A stretch of DNA of 64,000 bases from Bradyrhizobium betae (GTDB taxonomy: Bacteria > Pseudomonadota > Alphaproteobacteria > Rhizobiales > Xanthobacteraceae), in contig NZ_CP044543.1 in the NCBI RefSeq assembly GCF_008932115.1, positions 2,170,001 to 2,234,000 on the forward strand, written 5' to 3'. Both the position numbers and the translations under genes were made by a program. The number at the start of each line of letters is the position of its first letter. The first letter of the stretch is position 1. Of this stretch, positions 16,963 through 25,090 are shown piece by piece. Below the pieces are notes generated by a model, which was not told the DNA's origin, ran no database searches, and saw only the letters and a program-made list of their open reading frames with translations.

Positions 16963-17562
16963 TCAAGCAGCTCGCTTGAAAGCCTCACGCGCCGCCTCAT
17001 TGGCTCGATCAAAGGCAAGGCGCGTTTCGGTCAAGGCGGTCATGAGTGCGGACCACGAGTGGGTCCCGGCCTGTTTCAGCTTCTCCAGTTTCTTCTCCGC
17101 CTCGGCCGCATCGGCATTCATGCGCTTCAGCGCGGCGTCGATGTCTGCCCGATGCTCGGAAGCGAACTTCCCGGCATCGCTGCCGAGCCTGTCGGCAACT
17201 TCACGCCACGCCTTGAGCTGCGCATCCGCCTGAAGCTTGAACGTCGCCTGTTGCTGCTCGAGCTGCTTGCCGAAGCTTTCGACGTACTTTCCGGCCTCGG
17301 TCTCGAACACGCGCCAGTCGGCTTCCATCTTCGATTTCGCCTCGGTCCAGGCCGCCTCGCCCGCCTCCGACTGCTTCTTCAGGGTGTCGCGGAATTCATC
17401 GCGCTGCTTGCAGAGATCCGCCAGGACATTTGTGGCCTTCTCACTGAGATCGGCCTGCACCTCGGCGGCCTTGGCCTGGAATGAGGTCACCGTTGCTTCC
17501 ATTTCGCCGAGGCGCTCCCTTCCCCAATTCGTGAAGAAGTTGATGTTGCTTTGCGTAACCAT
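16963..17562 (-). CDS. Coiled-coil protein, phasin/apolipoprotein-like
   Basis: A 199-residue, highly charged, almost wholly helical protein without signal peptide or membrane segment. Heptad-like patterns rich in Ala, Glu, Lys and Gln run from about residue 20 to the end (ATVTSFQAKAAEVQADLSEK, EAEKKLEKLKQ). This looks like a phasin or apolipoprotein-type surface-binding protein, but I see no diagnostic phasin motif, so the call is structural. The start at 17562 begins MVTQSNINFFTNWG; the upstream frame to 17769 is unlike protein of this kind. Confidence 0.6.
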   Translation of the reverse strand: MVTQSNINFFTNWGRERLGEMEATVTSFQAKAAEVQADLSEKATNVLADLCKQRDEFRDTLKKQSEAGEAAWTEAKSKMEADWRVFETEAGKYVESFGKQLEQQQATFKLQADAQLKAWREVADRLGSDAGKFASEHRADIDAALKRMNADAAEAEKKLEKLKQAGTHSWSALMTALTETRLAFDRANEAAREAFKRAA

Positions 17563-17803
17563 TGTTTCATGTCCATGGTTCGAATGGTACCGCCCCGATG
17601 TCTCGACTAGCATGCGGCGCCGGGCTCCCTGTTGACGTGAGTCAACGCGCGTCGTTCGCTTCGTCAGCGGCACAGGAGGTGCAGTCCGTCCTGGAAAGTC
17701 CCGCGTGCAAACCCGTACCGACGAACGGGGCAAGATCGACATCCGCCGAGCGAGAGACCAGGAACGCAAATGGACAGTAAGCTGATGATCGCGTTGCGTC
17801 CGA

Positions 17804-18151
17804 TCAGCTCACACTTGCCAGGAAGCCGGCCAGAATATTCCGGCTCTGGCTGAGCGTCTCGATGCGCTCATCGATCAGTCCGACCTGCTGGGCGAGTATT
17901 CCTCGCAACTCGTTGCAGGGCGTGAACGCCGGGTCATTGTTGCGCACACACGGCAGCAATCGCTGGATCGTTTCGAGCTTCATGCCGGCGGCGCCAAGCA
18001 TCTTGATCCGCCGCACGGTTTCCTCGTCCGCCGGACCATAGTCGCGGTAACCAGCCGCGGTCCGCATCGGCGCCAGGAGCCCTTCGGCTTCGTAGTAGCG
18101 CAGCATCCGAACGCTCACTCCCGTCCTCCGGGCAAGTTCGCCAATTTTCAT
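17804..18151 (-). CDS. MerR-family transcriptional regulator
   Basis: A 115-residue regulator. Residues 1-70 are the MerR winged helix-turn-helix (MKIGELARRTGVSVRMLRYY, then YRDYGPADEETVRRI). The C-terminal part is a short coiled-coil with two cysteines (near C88 and C99) that could sense metal or redox state, but the classic CueR/ZntR ligand pattern is not evident. It is divergent from the oxidoreductase at 18236, and a MerR-style promoter with a dyad in a 19-base spacer lies between, so it very probably controls that gene. Confidence 0.88.
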   Translation of the reverse strand: MKIGELARRTGVSVRMLRYYEAEGLLAPMRTAAGYRDYGPADEETVRRIKMLGAAGMKLETIQRLLPCVRNNDPAFTPCNELRGILAQQVGLIDERIETLSQSRNILAGFLASVS

Positions 18152-18162
18152 CTGAAAACCTC

Positions 18163-18193
18163 TTGACCCTCACAGCGCTGTCAGACCTTACAG
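18163..18193 (+). promoter_or_regulatory. MerR-type promoter with operator in a 19-base spacer
   Basis: A -35-like TTGACC (18163-18168) is followed after exactly 19 bases by TTACAG (18188-18193). Within the spacer, 18169-18184 is a 16-base palindrome with one mismatched pair (CTCACAGCGCTGTCAG). An overlong 19-base spacer with a dyad inside it is the hallmark of promoters untwisted by MerR proteins. It faces the oxidoreductase gene, and the MerR gene is directly adjacent. Confidence 0.75.
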
Positions 18194-18235
18194 ACTCGGC
18201 TCATCCAAGTGAATGCCGCTTGAGAGGGAGCAACG

Positions 18236-19246
18236 ATGAAAGCCTACCATTTGAATGGCCAAGCCGGTGGCGATGGCCTTATGCGAGCCGAGGTCAGCAA
18301 ACCAGAACCCGCCAATGGCGAGGTCCGCATCCGGGTCGAAGCTGTCAGTCTGAACTACCGCGACCTCCTGATCCTCGACCGCGTGGGCCAAGGTGGGCTC
18401 AACGGCCGCGTGCCACTTTCTGACGGTGCAGGCGTCGTTGACGCCATCGGCGCCGGCGTCACGCAATGGCGCGTCGGAGACCGCGTTGCGGCATCGTTCT
18501 TTCGCGATTGGATCTCGGGGCCGTTCAAGGCCAGCTATGTCCCGTCATCCCTTGGTGGCAACACGATGGACGGAATGCTGGCGGAGTATGTCGTGCTACC
18601 GGCAAATGCGCTCGTTTCCGTGCCGGCACATTTATCTTCGGTCGAAGCCGCGACCTTGCCTTGTGCCGGTGTCACTGCTTTCCATGGCCTCATTGCACGC
18701 GGCCAGATGGGCAAAGGCGATACGCTGCTGGTCCAGGGAACGGGTGGCGTCGCGCTGTTCGGACTTCAATTCGCAGCGGCGCTCGGAGCGCGCGCGCTCG
18801 TGATCTCGTCCTCGGATGAAAAGCTCGCCCGCGCCAAGGCGCTGGGCGGCTCGATCCTCATCAACTACCGCGACACGCCTGACTGGGATGTTGCGCTGAT
18901 GAAAGCGACGGATGGCGAAGGTGCCAGCCATATCCTCGAACTCGGCGGTCCCGGCACCTATGACCGATCGCTGCGATCGGTCGCGTCGGGGGGCAAGATC
19001 GTTCAAATTGGCGTGTTGACGGGGTTCGGCCCGAAGCCCGATCTCGCGCGCCTTCAATGGGAGAATGCCGACATCATCGGTGTCACCGTCGGATCGGTCG
19101 AACATTTCACCGCGATGAACAGCTTCCTGACCGAACACACGATCCACCCGATCGTCGATCGAGTCTACGGCTTCGACGAAGTCCCCGAGGCGTATGCTTA
19201 CCTCCGGACCGGCTCACATTTCGGCAAGGTCGTCGTCAAGCTTTAG
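18236..19246 (+). CDS. Zinc-independent MDR oxidoreductase (quinone oxidoreductase type)
   Basis: A 336-residue medium-chain dehydrogenase/reductase. The N-terminal GroES-like domain has LNYRD where zinc alcohol dehydrogenases have their first zinc ligand, so the catalytic zinc is absent. The Rossmann motif GTGGVALFG is near residues 168-176. This fits NADPH:quinone or enone reductases that reduce reactive carbonyls or quinones. Preceded by GAGAGGGAG. A MerR-type promoter and divergent MerR gene suggest induction by an electrophile or aldehyde (inference). Confidence 0.87.
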   Translation: MKAYHLNGQAGGDGLMRAEVSKPEPANGEVRIRVEAVSLNYRDLLILDRVGQGGLNGRVPLSDGAGVVDAIGAGVTQWRVGDRVAASFFRDWISGPFKASYVPSSLGGNTMDGMLAEYVVLPANALVSVPAHLSSVEAATLPCAGVTAFHGLIARGQMGKGDTLLVQGTGGVALFGLQFAAALGARALVISSSDEKLARAKALGGSILINYRDTPDWDVALMKATDGEGASHILELGGPGTYDRSLRSVASGGKIVQIGVLTGFGPKPDLARLQWENADIIGVTVGSVEHFTAMNSFLTEHTIHPIVDRVYGFDEVPEAYAYLRTGSHFGKVVVKL

Positions 19247-19276
19247 GAGCCAAGGCGCCCAATTCAACTTCGCTCC

Positions 19277-19305
19277 TTGGATCGAAATCGCAGGGCTTAT
19301 ATAAT
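19277..19305 (+). promoter_or_regulatory. Sigma-70-like promoter of the haloacid dehalogenase gene
   Basis: TTGGAT (19277-19282), a 17-base spacer and TATAAT (19300-19305), 35 bases before the TTG start codon. This is the best match to the housekeeping promoter consensus I found in the window. Confidence 0.7.
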
Positions 19306-19340
19306 CCTTGCGACCGCAACGATCCCGGAGGACCAGTCCC

Positions 19341-20129
19341 TTGAGCATCAAAGCCGTCGTCTTCGACGCCTACGGAACGCTCTACGACATCCAGTCGGTC
19401 GCGGAGATTACCGAGGATGCGTTTCCGGGTTACGGCGAGATCATCACGCAGGTCTGGCGGATCAAGCAGCTCGAATATACCTGGTTGCGCTCGCTGATGC
19501 GGCGCTACCAGGATTTTGCGGCGGTCACGCGCGACTCGCTTGCGTACACGCTGCGCCTTCTCGGCCTTGCCTATGACCCTGTTACGTTCGAGCGCGCGAT
19601 CGAGAAGTACCTGCATCTTGATCTCTATCCGGATGCAGCAAGCGCGCTCACCGCGCTGAAACCGCGCAAGCTTGCCATCCTCTCCAATGGCAGCCCGGAC
19701 ATGCTGAATACGCTGGTGCGCAACTCCGGCCTCGATCGCCTGCTCGATGCCACCATCAGCGTCGATGCCAAGAAGATCTTCAAGCCGAGCCCGCAGGCCT
19801 ATGAGCTGATCGGCGAGGTGCTCGGCACCAAGCCTGACGAGGTGCTGTTCGTCTCTTCCAATCCCTGGGACGTTGCGGGTGCGAAATCATTCGGCCTGAA
19901 CGTCGCCTGGATCGAGCGGGTGACGCCGGAGGCGATGGCGCTGGCTTGCGTCGAGAACGAACTCGTGGCACCGCTGACCATGTTTAGGGCGATCCGCACC
20001 CAGATGGATGAGCTCGGCTTTGCGCCGGATCTTCGCGTCCGTTCGCTTTCCGAACTGGCCGGGATCATCTTGAGGGATGACCCAGGGATCATCTCGAGGG
20101 ATGACCTAGGGATCGCCGCCCGCCAATAA
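19341..20129 (+). CDS. Haloacid dehalogenase, type II (HAD superfamily)
   Basis: A 262-residue HAD hydrolase with all L-2-haloacid dehalogenase landmarks: the nucleophile aspartate in VVFDAYGTLYD, the serine in LSNGSPDM, the lysine in KIFKPSPQAY and the type II signature SSNPWDVAGAKSFG. These enzymes convert 2-haloacids to 2-hydroxyacids, though many homologues act on other substrates. I chose the TTG at 19341 because GGAGG lies nine bases upstream; an in-frame TTG at 19308 overlaps the promoter. The last 22 residues contain a tandem repeat, GII(L/S)RDD(P/L), that lies beyond the usual end of the family. Confidence 0.87.
   Translation: MSIKAVVFDAYGTLYDIQSVAEITEDAFPGYGEIITQVWRIKQLEYTWLRSLMRRYQDFAAVTRDSLAYTLRLLGLAYDPVTFERAIEKYLHLDLYPDAASALTALKPRKLAILSNGSPDMLNTLVRNSGLDRLLDATISVDAKKIFKPSPQAYELIGEVLGTKPDEVLFVSSNPWDVAGAKSFGLNVAWIERVTPEAMALACVENELVAPLTMFRAIRTQMDELGFAPDLRVRSLSELAGIILRDDPGIISRDDLGIAARQ
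20061..20108 (+). repeat. Tandem 24-bp repeat in the dehalogenase 3' end
   Basis: Two adjacent 24-base copies (20061-20084 and 20085-20108) differ at two positions, and a third copy starts at 20109 but breaks off after about seven bases. In frame, they encode GII(L/S)RDD(P/L) twice. This looks like recent slippage duplication in the gene's tail. Confidence 0.8.
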
Positions 20130-20150
20130 AACTGGACTGAGCTGACTGGA

Positions 20151-20618
20151 ATGAGCCTGGAATCCGTTCGCGCCTTCTTCGCCGAGAAAGCCCCCGACAT
20201 ATCCGTCATCGAATCTCCGATCAGCTCGGCCACGGTGCCGCTGGCCGCCGAGGCCTATGGCGTCGAGCCCGGGATGATCGCCAAGACGTTGTCTCTGCGC
20301 GTCGGCGAGCGCGTGATCCTGATCGTCGCGGCCGGCACCTCGCGCATGGACAACAAGAAGGTGAAGGCGCAATTCGGCGGCAAGCCGAAGATGCTGGGCC
20401 TGGAAGAGGTCGCCGAGATCACCGGGCACGAGGTCGGCGGTGTCTGCCCGTTCGGGCTGAAATCGCCGCTGCCGATCTACTGCGATGTGTCGCTGAAGGC
20501 ATTCGACATCGTGGTTCCCGCCGCGGGCTCGACCCACAGCGCCGTGCGCATTGCGCCCGACCGGATGGCCGAACTCGTCGGCGCCGAATGGGTCGACGTC
20601 TGCGAGATCAGACCCTAG
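20151..20618 (+). CDS. YbaK/EbsC-family aminoacyl-tRNA deacylase
   Basis: A 155-residue protein covering one YbaK/ProX-type editing domain. The family hydrolyses mischarged tRNAs such as Cys-tRNAPro in trans. The segments AAGTSRMDNKKVKAQF and the GHEVGGVCPFGL motif (residues about 88-99) are the recognisable core. It starts 21 bases after the dehalogenase stop on the same strand, so the two may be co-transcribed; the ribosome binding site is weak. Confidence 0.87.
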   Translation: MSLESVRAFFAEKAPDISVIESPISSATVPLAAEAYGVEPGMIAKTLSLRVGERVILIVAAGTSRMDNKKVKAQFGGKPKMLGLEEVAEITGHEVGGVCPFGLKSPLPIYCDVSLKAFDIVVPAAGSTHSAVRIAPDRMAELVGAEWVDVCEIRP

Positions 20619-20624
20619 CCCACA

Positions 20625-20969
20625 CTAATCATCGTCATCGTAAGGCCGCGGCTGGGCCGCGGGAGGCGGCGGCACGTAGCGCGGTGACGGCGCGGCGCGA
20701 TTGCGCTGAACTTGCTGCTGCGGCGGCATCTGGTTGTTGGACTCGAACACCGCGCGGCAGCCGCTCGAGAGCTGCGGCGTGTTCTGCTGCAGGCAGGCCG
20801 TGATGCGGCTCACATCCGGAATCTGGTCGCTGCACAGACGCCACACGTCCGGTGTGCAGGCCATCTGCTGCTCCATGGTTCCGCGATATTCTTCCGCGAA
20901 GGCCGCGCTCTGCGCAACGATACCGCCGATCGCGAGCGCGACACCCAGCGCAATCCGCTCTGTTCGCAT
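20625..20969 (-). CDS. Small secreted cysteine-rich-repeat protein
   Basis: A 114-residue precursor with a signal peptide (ending AAFA). The mature part has C38, C46, C59 and C70 in the pattern CTPDVWRLCSDQIPDVSRI...CLQQN...SSGCRAVF, which resembles one cysteine-rich GLG1-type repeat found in small proteobacterial periplasmic proteins. The tail after residue 80 is Gln/Pro-rich and ends in four Asp. AGGA/AGGAC precedes the start. Function unknown. Convergent with the YbaK gene, 6 bases apart. Confidence 0.75.
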   Translation of the reverse strand: MRTERIALGVALAIGGIVAQSAAFAEEYRGTMEQQMACTPDVWRLCSDQIPDVSRITACLQQNTPQLSSGCRAVFESNNQMPPQQQVQRNRAAPSPRYVPPPPAAQPRPYDDDD

Positions 20970-21066
20970 GTCCTGGTCCTTCTCGTCGATACCAATCGAT
21001 TTTCACCAATCAATGAGGCGAGAGCCGGTTCAGGACCTACAACAAAATGTGAAATAAGGCTGGAAC

Positions 21067-22053
21067 CTACTCGACCTTGCCGATCTTCCTCACAGCCGCA
21101 ATTAACCGCGCGCTGTCGGCGGCGATGAACCTGGAGAAAGCCGGCGCATCCTGATAGGCGACGAGACTGCCGGAGGTGTCAAAGGCCTTGAGCACATCGG
21201 GGCTCGTCATCACCTGCGCCATCGCCTCGCGCAGCCGGGTCGCGACCGGCGCCGGCAGCGGACTCTGCGCGAACAAGCCGGCCCAGATGTACATCTCGAC
21301 ATCCTTGTAGCCGAGTTCCTGGAACGTCGGCACATCGGGGAAGCTCGCGATGCGCTGCGCGCCGCAATTGCCCAGCACGCGCAGCTTGCCATCGTCGACC
21401 TGCGGCTTCAGCGTGCCGGGTGCGGCCGCGATTGCCTGCACCGTGCCGCTGAGCAACGCGGTCAACGCCGGCCCCGCGCCGCGGAACGGCACGTGCAGCA
21501 ATTTGATATCGGCGCTGTTCGCGAACATCTCCATCGCCACATGCAGCGTGCCGTAGGGTCCTGACGAGCCATAGGTGATCTGGCCCGGGCGCTTCCTGGC
21601 GTCCTCGACGAACTCCTGCGCGGTCTTCCATGGCGACGAGGCCGGCACCGCAAGCAAGGTCGGGTCAGCCAGCACGCGCGCGATCGGCATGAACTGCGAG
21701 ACCTCGTAGGCGACGGGACGCTCGAACAGCCGGTCGGCCTCGGGGAGCACCGCGAGCGAGGACAGCGTCATCAGCAGCGTGTAGCCGTCGGGCTCCGCGC
21801 GCGCGGCCGCGGCATTGCCGACCGATCCGCCGCCGCCTCCGGCACGGTTGTCGACAATGACTGGCTTGCCGAGGATCCGCTCCAGTGCCATCGCCACCGG
21901 GCGCGCGGCAAGATCGGCCTGCCCGCCGGCCGGAAACGGCACGATCATGGTGATGTTGCGCGCCGGATAGGTTTGCGCGAAGGCCGGCGCCGGCAAGGCA
22001 GCGCGCAGCAACGGCAGTGCGGCAGCGGCGCGCAGGATATCGCGTCGGTCCAT
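21067..22053 (-). CDS. Tripartite tricarboxylate transporter receptor (Bug family)
   Basis: A 328-residue periplasmic binding protein. The N-terminus MDRRDILRAAAALPLLRAAL is a Tat-like signal peptide; the mature protein starts with the family signature YPARNITMIVPFPAGGQADLAARP and has the GYTLLM and YGSSGPYGTLH segments. Bug proteins bind carboxylates or other small molecules for TctAB transporters. No TctA or TctB gene is adjacent, so it is an orphan receptor, as many Bug genes are. GGAGGG precedes the start. Confidence 0.9.
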   Translation of the reverse strand: MDRRDILRAAAALPLLRAALPAPAFAQTYPARNITMIVPFPAGGQADLAARPVAMALERILGKPVIVDNRAGGGGGSVGNAAAARAEPDGYTLLMTLSSLAVLPEADRLFERPVAYEVSQFMPIARVLADPTLLAVPASSPWKTAQEFVEDARKRPGQITYGSSGPYGTLHVAMEMFANSADIKLLHVPFRGAGPALTALLSGTVQAIAAAPGTLKPQVDDGKLRVLGNCGAQRIASFPDVPTFQELGYKDVEMYIWAGLFAQSPLPAPVATRLREAMAQVMTSPDVLKAFDTSGSLVAYQDAPAFSRFIAADSARLIAAVRKIGKVE

Positions 22054-22210
22054 GGCAGGTCCCTCCCCGGTTTTTTCTTGGGCCCCAGCCTAGCGTGGCG
22101 ATCGGCGAGAACAAGGCGTTTACGGAGCATTAACCACGTTCGGCCCGCCCCGGGGAACGCCGCAGCAAAGCCACCGTTGCCGTCCCAGATCCCCTGTCAG
22201 GGAGTGTGCC

Positions 22211-22468
22211 ATGGGAAAGCTCGCGACCATCGACGTCGCCCTGGACGAGATGCTGGTGAACCTCGCAGCCATCGTCCTGCGGCTTTCAAAGCCGGACGTC
22301 ACGCGAACGCCAGAAGCGCGGCGTGCCCTGGCGCAATCGGTGCATCAATACGCGGTGTGCGCCGCGAGATCGAACGACCCGCGTGTGCATGAGTTGAAGT
22401 CGCAGCTGGAAGAGACGCTCAAGCCGGCCTTGCGGATCGTCGCTATCGACGGTGTGAAGGTGTCGTAG
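22211..22468 (+). CDS. Hypothetical protein, 85 residues
   Basis: An 85-residue soluble, mainly helical protein (ALDEMLVNLAAIVLRLSK, ALAQSVHQYAVCAAR) with no recognised domain. AGGGAG six to seven bases before the ATG and normal codon use support it. It stands alone, followed by a palindromic repeat. Confidence 0.65.
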   Translation: MGKLATIDVALDEMLVNLAAIVLRLSKPDVTRTPEARRALAQSVHQYAVCAARSNDPRVHELKSQLEETLKPALRIVAIDGVKVS

Positions 22469-22475
22469 TCGAACT

Positions 22476-22564
22476 CCGTCATTGCGAGGAGCGTTTGCGA
22501 CGAAGCAATCCAGAATCCCTCCGCAGAGACACTCTGGATTGCTTCGCTGCGCTCGCAATGACGG
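22476..22564. repeat. Palindromic intergenic repeat, CCGTCATTGCGAG type
   Basis: An 89-base inverted repeat: CCGTCATTGCGAG (22476-22488) pairs perfectly with CTCGCAATGACGG (22552-22564). An inner pair, CGAAGCAATCCAGA and TCTGGATTGCTTCG, extends the stem. It is typical of the extragenic palindromes of Bradyrhizobium and could form a long hairpin between the small gene and the convergent LysR gene. Confidence 0.85.
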
Positions 22565-22583
22565 GGGCGTTGAAACCGTTCGC

Positions 22584-23516
22584 TTAAGCCTTCATCTTCC
22601 CGCGCGGCCGCCGCTTGCAGGTGCCCGGCAGCTTCGCCGCGAGAAAATCGCCGAGCGCTTCGACGCGCGCAGGGCGCGGGCCGCCGGGCGGGGTTACGAG
22701 GTGCACGGCGCCTTCGGCCTGTTTCCAGTCCTTGAGGATCACTTCGACTTCGCCCGACGAGATGGCCTCGCCGACGATGAATTCCGGCAACTCGGCAATG
22801 CCGAGGCCGGCGACCAGCGCCGGCATCACGGCTTCGCCATTGTTGACGCGTAGCTGGCCGCCGGGACGGACGCTGGCCTGCTCGCCGGCCGAATTGGTGT
22901 AGTGCCAGACATTGGGCGTCGAGAGATAGGCGTAGCTGAAGCATTTGTGCTCGGCCAGATGCATCGGATGCGTCGGCCGGCCATGCTTCTTGAGATAGGA
23001 CGGCGCCGCCACCGTGAAGCGCGGCATGGTGAAGAGCCGGCGGGCGATCAGCGAGGAGTCCGGCAGCCGCGCGATCCGCACCGCCATGTCAAAGCCCTCG
23101 CCGATCAGGTCGATGGTCGCATCGCTCAAATGCAGGTCGACCGAGACTTCCGGATAGGTCTCGAAAAATTCCGGCAGCAGCGGCGCCACCGCCTTGATCC
23201 CGAACGTCATGGGCACGGCGAGCCGCACCAAGCCGCGGGGCGCCACCGATTGCGCCAGCGCCTCGTTCTCCGCGGCCTCACCGTCGACGAGCAGGCGCGT
23301 GGCGCGTTCGGCGAGCTTGTGTCCGGCATCGGTCAGGGCGAGCCGGCGCGAGGTGCGGTTGAACAGCCGGGCGCCAAGCCGCTCCTCCAGCCGCGTCACC
23401 GCCTTGGAGACCGTCGCCTTGGACATCGCAAGCTCGCTCGCGGCTCCCGCAAACGACCGTAATTCCACGACTTTTGCGAAAATCGCGAGCGCCTCGAAAT
23501 CGGGGAGTTTTGCCAT
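22584..23516 (-). CDS. LysR-family transcriptional regulator
   Basis: A 310-residue regulator: winged helix-turn-helix in residues 1-65 (FAGAASELAMSKATVSKAVTRL, then LFNRTSRRLALTDAG) and a substrate-binding domain in the rest. The C-terminus is basic (CKRRPRGKMKA). It is divergent from the pirin gene and separated from it by 126 bases containing a dyad, so pirin and wrbA are likely targets. In this LysR subgroup, divergent pirin/WrbA pairs are typically linked to redox or electrophile stress (inference). Confidence 0.9.
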   Translation of the reverse strand: MAKLPDFEALAIFAKVVELRSFAGAASELAMSKATVSKAVTRLEERLGARLFNRTSRRLALTDAGHKLAERATRLLVDGEAAENEALAQSVAPRGLVRLAVPMTFGIKAVAPLLPEFFETYPEVSVDLHLSDATIDLIGEGFDMAVRIARLPDSSLIARRLFTMPRFTVAAPSYLKKHGRPTHPMHLAEHKCFSYAYLSTPNVWHYTNSAGEQASVRPGGQLRVNNGEAVMPALVAGLGIAELPEFIVGEAISSGEVEVILKDWKQAEGAVHLVTPPGGPRPARVEALGDFLAAKLPGTCKRRPRGKMKA

Positions 23517-23543
23517 GGAGCCGACCCAATCGGAGTATTTCAG

Positions 23544-23558
23544 GAAACGATGCGTTTC
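23544..23558. promoter_or_regulatory. Dyad between LysR and pirin genes, probable LysR site
   Basis: GAAACG (23544-23549) and CGTTTC (23553-23558) form a perfect inverted repeat around ATG. It lies 28 bases before the LysR start and 85 before pirin, in an AT-richer stretch, as expected for a LysR binding box serving a divergent pair. Confidence 0.5.
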
Positions 23559-23642
23559 AACAGTTTCTATTTCTATACCACAAGTGGGGGCTTATCCAAG
23601 AGGTCATCAGACATTCAGGGCACCCGCACAGGGACGACGCAC

Positions 23643-24341
23643 ATGATCGAACTCAGACCCTTCAACAAACTCGGCGGCGCCGATCACGGCTGGCTGAAAG
23701 CAAAACATCATTTCTCCTTCGCGAGCCATTACGACCCGAACAACATGGGTCACGGTGCCTTGCGGGTGTGGAACGACGACGAGATCGCGCCGAACACCGG
23801 CTTTCCCGCCCATCCCCACGCCAACATGGAAATCATCACCTATGTTCGCGAGGGCGCGATCACCCATCAGGACAGCCTCGGCAACGAGGGCCGCACTGAA
23901 GCCGGCGACGTGCAGGTGATGAGCGCCGGCAGCGGCATCCGCCACTCCGAGTACAATCTGGAGCCGAGCAAGACCCGGATCTTCCAGATCTGGATCGAGC
24001 CGACCGCGCGCGGGGGACAGCCGACCTGGGGCTCAAAACCGTTCCCGAAGTCGGATCGCACCGGCAAGCTCGTCACCATCGCGAGCGGGATCGCAGGTGA
24101 CACGGACGCGTTGCCGATCCGCGCCGATGCGCGGGTGCTCGCCACCACGCTGAAGGCCGGCGAGAGCGCGGAATACGCGCCCGAGAAGTCGCGGCACCTG
24201 TACCTCGTGCCCGCGGCAGGCGCGGTCGAGATCAACGGTGTCCGCGTCAATGCGCGCGACGGCGTCGCGATCCGCGACGAGGAGAAACTGAAGATCACCG
24301 CGCTCGAAGATTCCGAACTCGTGCTCGTCGACGCGGCCTGA
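23643..24341 (+). CDS. Pirin-family protein (YhhW type quercetinase-like bicupin)
   Basis: A 232-residue bicupin. The metal-binding set is visible in the first cupin: [12 protein letters not shown] gives two His, and [10 protein letters not shown] the third His and Glu. The C-terminal half is a second, metal-free cupin ([14 protein letters not shown]). Pirins bind iron; YhhW has quercetin 2,3-dioxygenase activity. The start at 23643 fits the family's usual beginning ([11 protein letters not shown]). WrbA follows 46 bases later on the same strand. Confidence 0.9.
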   Translation: MIELRPFNKLGGADHGWLKAKHHFSFASHYDPNNMGHGALRVWNDDEIAPNTGFPAHPHANMEIITYVREGAITHQDSLGNEGRTEAGDVQVMSAGSGIRHSEYNLEPSKTRIFQIWIEPTARGGQPTWGSKPFPKSDRTGKLVTIASGIAGDTDALPIRADARVLATTLKAGESAEYAPEKSRHLYLVPAAGAVEINGVRVNARDGVAIRDEEKLKITALEDSELVLVDAA

Positions 24342-24387
24342 CGATCCAAGCAACCAACCCCCTCACGTAATTCCAACGGAGACCACC

Positions 24388-24987
24388 ATGACCAAAGTTC
24401 TCGTCCTCTATTATTCCGCCTACGGCCACATCGAAGCGATGGCGAACGCCGTCGCCGAAGGCGCACGCGAAGCCGGCGCGACCGTCGACATCAAGCGCGT
24501 GCCCGAACTGGTGCCGGCCGAGGTCGCGAAAGCCTCGTATTACAAGGTCGACCAGGCCGCTCCCGTCGCCAAGGTCGAAGACCTCGCCAATTACGACGCG
24601 ATCATCGTCGGCACCGGCACCCGCTTCGGCCGGATGGCCTCGCAGATGGCCAACTTCCTCGACCAGGCCGGTGGGCTCTGGGCCAAGGGCGCCCTGCACG
24701 GCAAGGTTGGCGGCGCCTTCACCGCGACCGCGACCCAGCATGGCGGCCAGGAGACGACGCTGTTCTCGATCATCACCAACCTGCTGCACTTCGGCATGGT
24801 GATCGTCGGCATGAACTACGGCTTCGCTGGCCAGATGAAGCTCGACGAAGTCACCGGCGGCGCGCCGTACGGTGCGACCACGATCACCGGCGGCGACGGC
24901 AGCCGCCAGCCCAGCGCCAACGAGCTCGCCGGCGCGCGCTACCAGGGACGCCAGATCGCGGAGACCGCCAAGAAGCTGCATGGCTAA
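24388..24987 (+). CDS. wrbA: NAD(P)H:quinone oxidoreductase WrbA
   Basis: A 199-residue flavodoxin-like protein with the FMN phosphate loop [12 protein letters not shown] at residues 8-19 and the WrbA landmarks [19 protein letters not shown] and [10 protein letters not shown]. WrbA enzymes reduce quinones by two electrons, limiting semiquinone and peroxide formation. Length is normal. Probably co-transcribed with pirin, under the divergent LysR regulator. Confidence 0.95.
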   Translation: MTKVLVLYYSAYGHIEAMANAVAEGAREAGATVDIKRVPELVPAEVAKASYYKVDQAAPVAKVEDLANYDAIIVGTGTRFGRMASQMANFLDQAGGLWAKGALHGKVGGAFTATATQHGGQETTLFSIITNLLHFGMVIVGMNYGFAGQMKLDEVTGGAPYGATTITGGDGSRQPSANELAGARYQGRQIAETAKKLHG

Positions 24988-25090
24988 GCTGAACGGTTGA
25001 GCTTCAGCTCCAGCCGCATGGCTGGTGCGACGCGGGGCGGCGCTCTCATGCGGGAATGCCGCCCCATTTAACGCCGCAGGAACGGCACGT

